64,000 nucleotides of DNA, taken from the NCBI GenBank assembly GCA_020744425.1, contig JAGMUV010000010.1, forward strand, positions 1,364,001 through 1,428,000, in the 5' to 3' direction. The translations under genes and the position numbers were made by a program. This DNA is from Dactylonectria macrodidyma. Taxonomy: Eukaryota; Ascomycota; Sordariomycetes; Hypocreales; Nectriaceae. Position 1 is the first letter of the stretch. Each line of letters starts with the position of its first letter. Shown one piece after another: positions 57,813 to 64,000 of the stretch. The notes under the pieces are model-generated. The model was not told the DNA's origin. It made no database searches and was given only the letters and a program-made list of their open reading frames with translations.

Positions 57813-58637
57813 ATGTCTCTTACAATCCAATCTCGAGGAACCATGGCTGGACGGACAGCTCTCATCTCTGGGTCGTCCAAAGGCATCGGTGCGGGCATTG
57901 CAATAGAGCTTTCATGCCGTGGGGCCAATATTGTCTTGAACTACCCGTTTCCGCCCTTAAAGGATGAGTGTGAGGCTGTGGGTAGAGAGCTTCACACCGA
58001 CTGGATTGCTGTTTGCGCGGACATTGCATCGGATGAAGGGCCCGCAAAGCTCGTAAGGCAAGCCGTTGCCAGGTTTGGCCATATCGATATCCTTATCAGC
58101 AACGCTGGGTATGTGCCAATTGCTCCTCTCTGGGATGCCAATCTGGACATGTGGGATCGGGCTATGAACTTGAATGCTCGGGGTGCTTTCGCTCTAGTGA
58201 AGGAGTCCCTGCCACACCTTACGCCCTACAAGCCAGCAGATCCCCCGAACCTGTCCGGCGCTATTGGCGGTTCCCGAATCATCATAGTCGGCTCGGCCGC
58301 CTCCCGCGTGCCTAAAGCGAGCCAGGGTGTTTATGCAGCAACCAAAGGAGCCCTTGATGCCATCCTGCGGGTTTGGGCTCAAGAACTCCCGCCCAAATAC
58401 GGCTGTACTGTCAACCTAGTGGCACCCGGCCCAGTGCTGACAGAGAGCTTTCTGGAACACTTTACTCCTGAAGAGTGGAAAAGTATAAGAGCGTTGTTAG
58501 AAGATCAAACACCGGTAGAGGGTTGCGCAGCGTCTGTCGAGGATGTGGCATGGGCAGTAGCTTTTCTCTCAGAAGAACGATCTCGTTTTATTAACGGCGA
58601 GTATATGTTTGTGTCAGGAGGAACGACAATGAAATAG
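57813..58637 (+). CDS. short-chain dehydrogenase/reductase (SDR)
   Basis: 274 residues from the ATG at 57813, no intron. Classical SDR motifs: SGSSKGIGAG (cofactor loop), ISNAGY, catalytic Ser in VGSAAS, YAATK (Tyr and Lys), and FINGEYMFVSGG at the C-terminus. Reduces or oxidises an alcohol/ketone or a dihydrodiol with NAD(P). With the Rieske oxygenase nearby a cis-dihydrodiol dehydrogenase role is conceivable, but no sequence feature proves it. A second ATG at 57843 is possible. Confidence 0.9.
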   Translation: MSLTIQSRGTMAGRTALISGSSKGIGAGIAIELSCRGANIVLNYPFPPLKDECEAVGRELHTDWIAVCADIASDEGPAKLVRQAVARFGHIDILISNAGYVPIAPLWDANLDMWDRAMNLNARGAFALVKESLPHLTPYKPADPPNLSGAIGGSRIIIVGSAASRVPKASQGVYAATKGALDAILRVWAQELPPKYGCTVNLVAPGPVLTESFLEHFTPEEWKSIRALLEDQTPVEGCAASVEDVAWAVAFLSEERSRFINGEYMFVSGGTTMK

Positions 58638-59004
58638 GATGTAATTGGGCCCTAAAGAAGTAGAAGGGGGGTCAAGTTAGATCTTTGATTGATCTAGAAC
58701 AATCGCTAGACTATAATGCACGTGGCCGACAGGTCGTGAGAACCATTTTTAATCCGGCATGCCACCCAAGCATTTCAGTTGAACCCTTTGTTGCACAATA
58801 CATAAAACTTGCGCATGCGCCGCAGTCACTGCCCCCGTGGTGTATGTTCTGGAATGGCTGACAAACGTCTCTATTCTGGCACTATAAGAAATGGTCTCTA
58901 CCGGTGGTCACGAAAACAACCCCATGTAGAAAGTTCTTAACCATTGAATGCCAGCCAAATTGCACTATTCACATAGGATATCAGTTGCCGTAAGGACTTT
59001 GAGA
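58638..59004. other. intergenic between converging genes
   Basis: 3' flanks of the SDR and third P450. No gene seen. Confidence 0.6.
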
Positions 59005-61072
59005 TCATAGACTCTTCACTGTCAATTCCCACTCAGGATCTGGGATAATCTGATCGTAGTTAGCATATTGGTCGTTTAAAAGCAAAGTAAATGCAACTTC
59101 AGCAACTTACTAATCCCTCAAACTCAATGTTCTTTGGACGTTCCTTCACATCGTCTGGCAATCGAATATCGTAGCGGATGAGAAACTCAATCACCAGCAG
59201 CTTCATGGCTACTTCGGCAATGTATCGACCAGGACAGGCGTGTCTACCATAGCCCCAGGTCAAGTCCTTCTTCCCCACCGCGACCATCTGGTGGCTGTTC
59301 CGAGCCGACTCGCTGGCGATTCGCTGCCTATAATATCTAAACCCATCAAACGTCTCGGGATCTTCAAAAAACTCCCGGTCCATGTTGATTGCTCCTGTAG
59401 GAAGCACGATACGGGCACCTTTGGGAATGCGGAGACCGTTCGACAATGTCAAATTTGACATAGCCTTTCGCTGGAAGCTGGCTTTAGTTGTGATTGCAAG
59501 GTCAGTTACTCACTTTCCAGATGTGAGGTTCGGTTCTCGGTAGGTGACGTACTGAGATCTGGAGGGTTCAACCGTTGAGTTTCCTTGATAAAGCTGTCCA
59601 ACTTGATCATATCTGTCAGGGCTTGCTTGTCGAGCACTCCGTTTCTTTTAGCGATGGTCGCCTGAATTTCCTCCCGAAGCTCAGGGGCATATTCGGGGTG
59701 GGTGGCAAGGTCCATGAGACACTGCGTCACTGTTGCGGCCATGGACTGAATGGCTGCTACACACAGGTTGATCTGGGCAATGGTATGCGTCTCAACATCA
59801 TCGGGACCGAGCTCGCTGTCGGCAAGGTAGTCCAAAAGAGCCGGGGGGTTGCTGAGAGGCTTGGCTCCGTTTGCCTTTCTTCTCTCCAGGGTCTGAGCCA
59901 CCAAAGCTTTACCCTCACCAAAGCGATGCATCATTATGCCCCGGCCCTTGACAAAGCGGTACACCAATGGGCGGAGTACGGCGGGCCACTTCTTCAAGTT
60001 TTCAGTCCACACGACGGCCGAGTGAACATGTTCGCTGGCAATATCGAGCCAGTGGTCATTCTCAGCAGCCTCGACACTATGAAAGATCCTGGCCGAGATG
60101 CGCGAAACAAGGCGCATCACAAGCGGCCATGGCTTTGTGACGGCGGGCGCTGTTTTGCGGCATGGTTAGAGAGCAATTTGGGCGCGTAAAGGCGTGAAGG
60201 AATAAGTGATGGACCTCTATGTACCAAGGGTACTTGAGTCTGGGTAGAATGATGACAATGAAGCGGATTAAACTCACATGTATAATCATTAAGTGGCCAA
60301 TGCTTTCGAATCAATTCTTGAAGCACTGGAACATATTGTGCTATAAAATATTAGAACTGTGTAGTTGGTGTCTTGTCTTAGAGAAGTAGGATGCAAGTTA
60401 AAACTTACGAAGAGTCGGATTGAGTTTCTTGTTCACAATGCTTATTTGATTCTCGTTGAGATTGCCCACCTTAGTGTACTTCTTCATACTGAACTATAAA
60501 TCCACGCGAGGGAATTAGGAATGGCACTTGTGTGGTAGAACTCTACAGAGCTTGTACCTCTTCTTCGAGAAATGCTGAGAAACTCAACGCTTTTTGACTT
60601 CCCAGACCGTGGAGCAGGTCGAGGGGGATGACGATGTTAGTCCCTAAACTTCGGTGTTAGCAAAGGAGAATTTCAAGCCCCAAGATCCAAGGTGATATTG
60701 GTAATGGTGCTTACCTTCGGTCGTTGTGATGCCAAACACTTGGTCTTGAAACTAGATGTCTTCGAGTCAAAACGCATTCTCTCTCGACAGCCCAATGGGC
60801 TTCTTGGATATAACTCAATATACCTTGTTGTAGCTTTCTATGAGAAGTCTTCGAGTGTCCTTAATGAACAAGTCAATTCTTTTCTTGCGATTCGGTATTT
60901 CTTCCTGCATTGCAATTGGCAGTTTGGGCATCCGGGCGTCGACGGCGAAGGACCAGATAAACAGCGTTCCAAGGAGAACAGCACTGAGGATACCCCATCC
61001 TGCAATGGCAAGAGCATTTTGCTCGAGCTTGGCCTCAAGAAGATGGTACAAGATATCGAATTGGGTAGACAT
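59005..61072 (-). CDS. cytochrome P450 monooxygenase with eight exons
   Basis: Exons 61072-60824, 60751-60715 (37 nt), 60643-60558, 60493-60409, 60340-60278, 60149-59553, 59481-59111 and 59049-59005 join in phase to 510 residues. A membrane segment (LAIAGWGILSAVLLGTLFIW) is near the start. Later come EYAPELREEI, the ExxR motif in KETQRLNPPDL, MDREFFEDPETFDGFRYY, and the haem loop WGYGRHACPGRY with Cys455 (Trp replaces the usual Phe). The style is that of ent-kaurene-oxidase-like/CYP68-type fungal P450s. The splice at 59482-59552 has an alternative (donor 59547-59548) that changes one or two residues. Diverges from the FAD monooxygenase gene. Confidence 0.82.
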
Positions 61073-61275
61073 AGCGATAGTTGTCCGTGAACGCTACTGT
61101 TGTGGCGTGCTGGGGCTGAAGTGGATGAACGGGCGAGTTAAGAACAACGAAAAGCGATGAGACGGTATCCATCCCCCGGCATTCTCCAGATCCATTTCCG
61201 TGGGATCGTACATGCTTCAGAGAATCAGAATCTCGGATTTGTGCCCCGGGGTGTAGGTGCATAAGTCCCGGAGAC

Positions 61276-61285
61276 TTCGGCCGAT
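61276..61285 (-). promoter_or_regulatory. TCGGCCGAAG word upstream of the FAD monooxygenase
   Basis: Exact copy, on the minus strand, of the words at 46624-46633 and 54155-54164. Located about 225 bp before the FAD monooxygenase start and 200 bp before the P450 start. Confidence 0.5.
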
Positions 61286-61296
61286 GGCTCTCCTAG

Positions 61297-61310
61297 AGTC
61301 CGATCGGACT
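61297..61310. promoter_or_regulatory. 14-bp palindrome AGTCCGATCGGACT
   Basis: Perfectly self-complementary, with CCG and CGG half-sites two bases apart. A plausible dimer-binding site for a Zn2Cys6 protein. Confidence 0.45.
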
Positions 61311-61506
61311 TGCGCCCAAGGATGTCTCACCCGAGGGGAATCTAGACCCTACTCCGGTCTGGAAAAACGAACGCGCGCTTGTACGTATTCAATTCCAGCT
61401 GATAGCTTTAAAAATGCCCTCTTGGATATCTTATCGATGGCTCATATCTAATCTATCTCGCATCTTACCAAGTTGACCCACCCCCCCATTCAGTATCCAC
61501 GCCAAC

Positions 61507-62787
61507 ATGGTTCCCACAAACGACTTGAATATCGCCATTGTTGGCGGCGGAATAGGTGGTCTTTGTCTTGCGCTGTGCTTGGAAAATCATGCCTCCATCC
61601 CAGTAACAGTCTACGAAAATGCTCCTCAGTTTGGCGAGATAGGAGCGGGCGTCGCTTTTGGACCTAATGCTGTCCGAGCCATCAAGCAAATCTCAGAGCC
61701 ATTGGCGGCTGCCGTGGATACCCGTGCCAACATGAACATGTTCTCAGAGAAGAAAGGCGTATGGTTCGACTTCAGAGTGGGCATGGACGGCACCAGCGAG
61801 AGTGCAAGAGCACGAGGCGTCCTCGCTGGGACATTTCTCTGCTCAGTCGAACACCCTGAGCCTGGAAGCTGGATGGTGAATCGCTCCCATCTTGTAGACG
61901 AGATAGTCAAGCTTCTTCCTCCCGATATGGCTCGCTTTGGCAAGAATCTCATCGATATCGAGGACTTGGGGAGCGAGGGGGTAGTGTTGACATTTGAGGA
62001 TGGAACCACGGCACGCCATAGCGCAGTGATTGGATGTGATGGGATCAAGAGTCGTACGCGGCGCATCGTCTTGGGCGACAAGAATCCTGCCGCCAACCCA
62101 GAATACACAGGCAAATACTGCTACAGGGGTTTGGTGCCCATGGAGAAGGCAGTGGAGCTTCTTGGTGAAGAGAAGGCGATGAATTGTCAAGCGTATCTCG
62201 GATACCACGGCCACATGCTCACATTCCCCGTGGCTGGTGGCAGGATGATGAATGTCGTGGCATTCCAGTCGTCCAAGGACTGGCCGCACGATAAGATGGT
62301 CATCCCAGCCACAAAGGAACAGATGCTCAGCAGCTTCAGCGACTGGGGCCCTGACGTGCTCAACATCGTTCGGCTGATGGGCCAGTCCGACATCTGGGCC
62401 CTTTTCGACCTCCCACCAGTCGAAGCTTACCACAAGGGCAGAGTGTGCTTGCTGGGGGATGCTGCGCACGCCTCAACACCCTTCCAAGGAGCTGGCGCAG
62501 GTATGGCCGTGGAGGATGCGTACGTGCTCGGGCGTATCCTTCGCCATGTTAAACAAGCAGATGATCTGCCGTCTGCTTTCGAAGCGTTTAGTAAAGCTCG
62601 ACTGGACCGCACGCAGAAGCTCGTCGCGACCAGCAGGGAAGCTGGGCACCTATGGCATTTTGAGATGGAGGGAGATGACATCGAGAAGATTCAAGAGAAT
62701 TTGAAGGACAGGATGAATTGGATATGGAGCAAGAACCTTGATGAAGACATCAAAGCGGCTGTAGCAGGGTTCGAAGACGGAAAGTAA
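61507..62787 (+). CDS. FAD-dependent aromatic monooxygenase, salicylate-hydroxylase-like
   Basis: 426 residues, no intron. GxGxxG nucleotide loop at residues 13-18 (VGGGIGG), then ENAPQFGEIGAGVAFGPNA typical of salicylate hydroxylases, and the second FAD motif VCLLGDAAHASTPFQGAGAGM with Asp318. The DG region is VIGCDGIKSRTR. Such group A flavin monooxygenases hydroxylate ortho or ipso positions. Salicylate would give catechol with loss of CO2. No signal peptide. Pairs divergently with the third P450. Sequence alone does not separate salicylate from related benzoates. Confidence 0.9.
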   Translation: MVPTNDLNIAIVGGGIGGLCLALCLENHASIPVTVYENAPQFGEIGAGVAFGPNAVRAIKQISEPLAAAVDTRANMNMFSEKKGVWFDFRVGMDGTSESARARGVLAGTFLCSVEHPEPGSWMVNRSHLVDEIVKLLPPDMARFGKNLIDIEDLGSEGVVLTFEDGTTARHSAVIGCDGIKSRTRRIVLGDKNPAANPEYTGKYCYRGLVPMEKAVELLGEEKAMNCQAYLGYHGHMLTFPVAGGRMMNVVAFQSSKDWPHDKMVIPATKEQMLSSFSDWGPDVLNIVRLMGQSDIWALFDLPPVEAYHKGRVCLLGDAAHASTPFQGAGAGMAVEDAYVLGRILRHVKQADDLPSAFEAFSKARLDRTQKLVATSREAGHLWHFEMEGDDIEKIQENLKDRMNWIWSKNLDEDIKAAVAGFEDGK

Positions 62788-62990
62788 GCACCGATACATA
62801 GGCTTATATTTACGGCGTGTTGAATGAAAGAGTGCCTTTGCTGTGTAACATGAACACCTTCAATTTGTATGCGTGTTGTTTGAAAAGTCAACAAACTTCA
62901 TCACAGCCAAGACAATGAACAATCTACTGTGTGGATTCACATCGCATGACCAAAACAATAGTTTGAGCAAATTGTTACTTATTCTCTACT

Positions 62991-63999
<1,009 letters not shown>

Positions 64000-64000
64000 G

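Larger units (their letters stand above)
61073..61506. promoter_or_regulatory. divergent promoter between third P450 and FAD monooxygenase
   Basis: 434 bp with the inverted TCGGCCGAAG at 61276-61285 and a perfect 14-bp palindrome at 61297-61310 (CCG-AT-CGG core), 11 bp apart. Confidence 0.55.

Overview
The window comes from a filamentous ascomycete (Pezizomycotina). Genes on both strands carry short spliceosomal introns of about 50-130 nt with GT-AG borders. The families present are typical of that group: HET, NACHT and ankyrin proteins, a Zn(II)2Cys6 regulator, many cytochrome P450s and an FCY-type NCS1 permease. I could not assign a species. All exon borders below were read by eye from frame and splice signals; the joined reading frames close without internal stops unless stated otherwise.

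Left part (1-13 kb) is an eroded stretch. A UbiA-family prenyltransferase/cyclase gene is split by a 3,034-bp hAT transposon with a perfect 8-bp target duplication. It is followed by an NmrA-like relic, an intact intronless bacterial-style GH20 hexosaminidase, and a type-B carboxylesterase pseudogene.

Middle part (13-33.3 kb) is an NLR/heterokaryon-incompatibility-type island. It holds a relic STAND N-terminal domain, a STAND-N/ankyrin gene with one frameshift, a HET-ankyrin gene with nine near-identical ankyrin units fused to an unknown C-terminal domain, and a 2,009-residue NACHT-ankyrin protein. An FCY-like permease and an unrecognised 519-residue protein lie between them.

Right part (34.8-64 kb) looks like a catabolic gene cluster. 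It contains three P450s, a Rieske oxygenase, a quercetinase-like cupin, a flavin-reductase-like protein, a Zn2Cys6 regulator, a class-C-beta-lactamase-like hydrolase, a YCII protein and an NmrA-like reductase. It also contains a dihydroxybenzoate-decarboxylase-like amidohydrolase, a second amidohydrolase, an FAH-family hydrolase, a two-domain extradiol dioxygenase, an SDR and a salicylate-hydroxylase-like FAD monooxygenase. An O-acetylhomoserine sulfhydrylase-like gene sits at the right edge. Taken together this reads as aromatic funnelling, decarboxylation or hydroxylation to a catechol, meta (extradiol) ring opening and FAH-type processing. That logic is common in bacteria but unusual in fungi, which normally cleave catechols by the intradiol route. 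Several genes are arranged as divergent pairs, and the 10-mer TCGGCCGAAG recurs in three of the cluster's intergenic regions, including that of the regulator itself. This makes it a candidate operator of the pathway regulator. The substrate is not known. A cupin, an NmrA/isoflavone-reductase-like protein and a pisatin-demethylase-like P450 would fit a plant phenolic.
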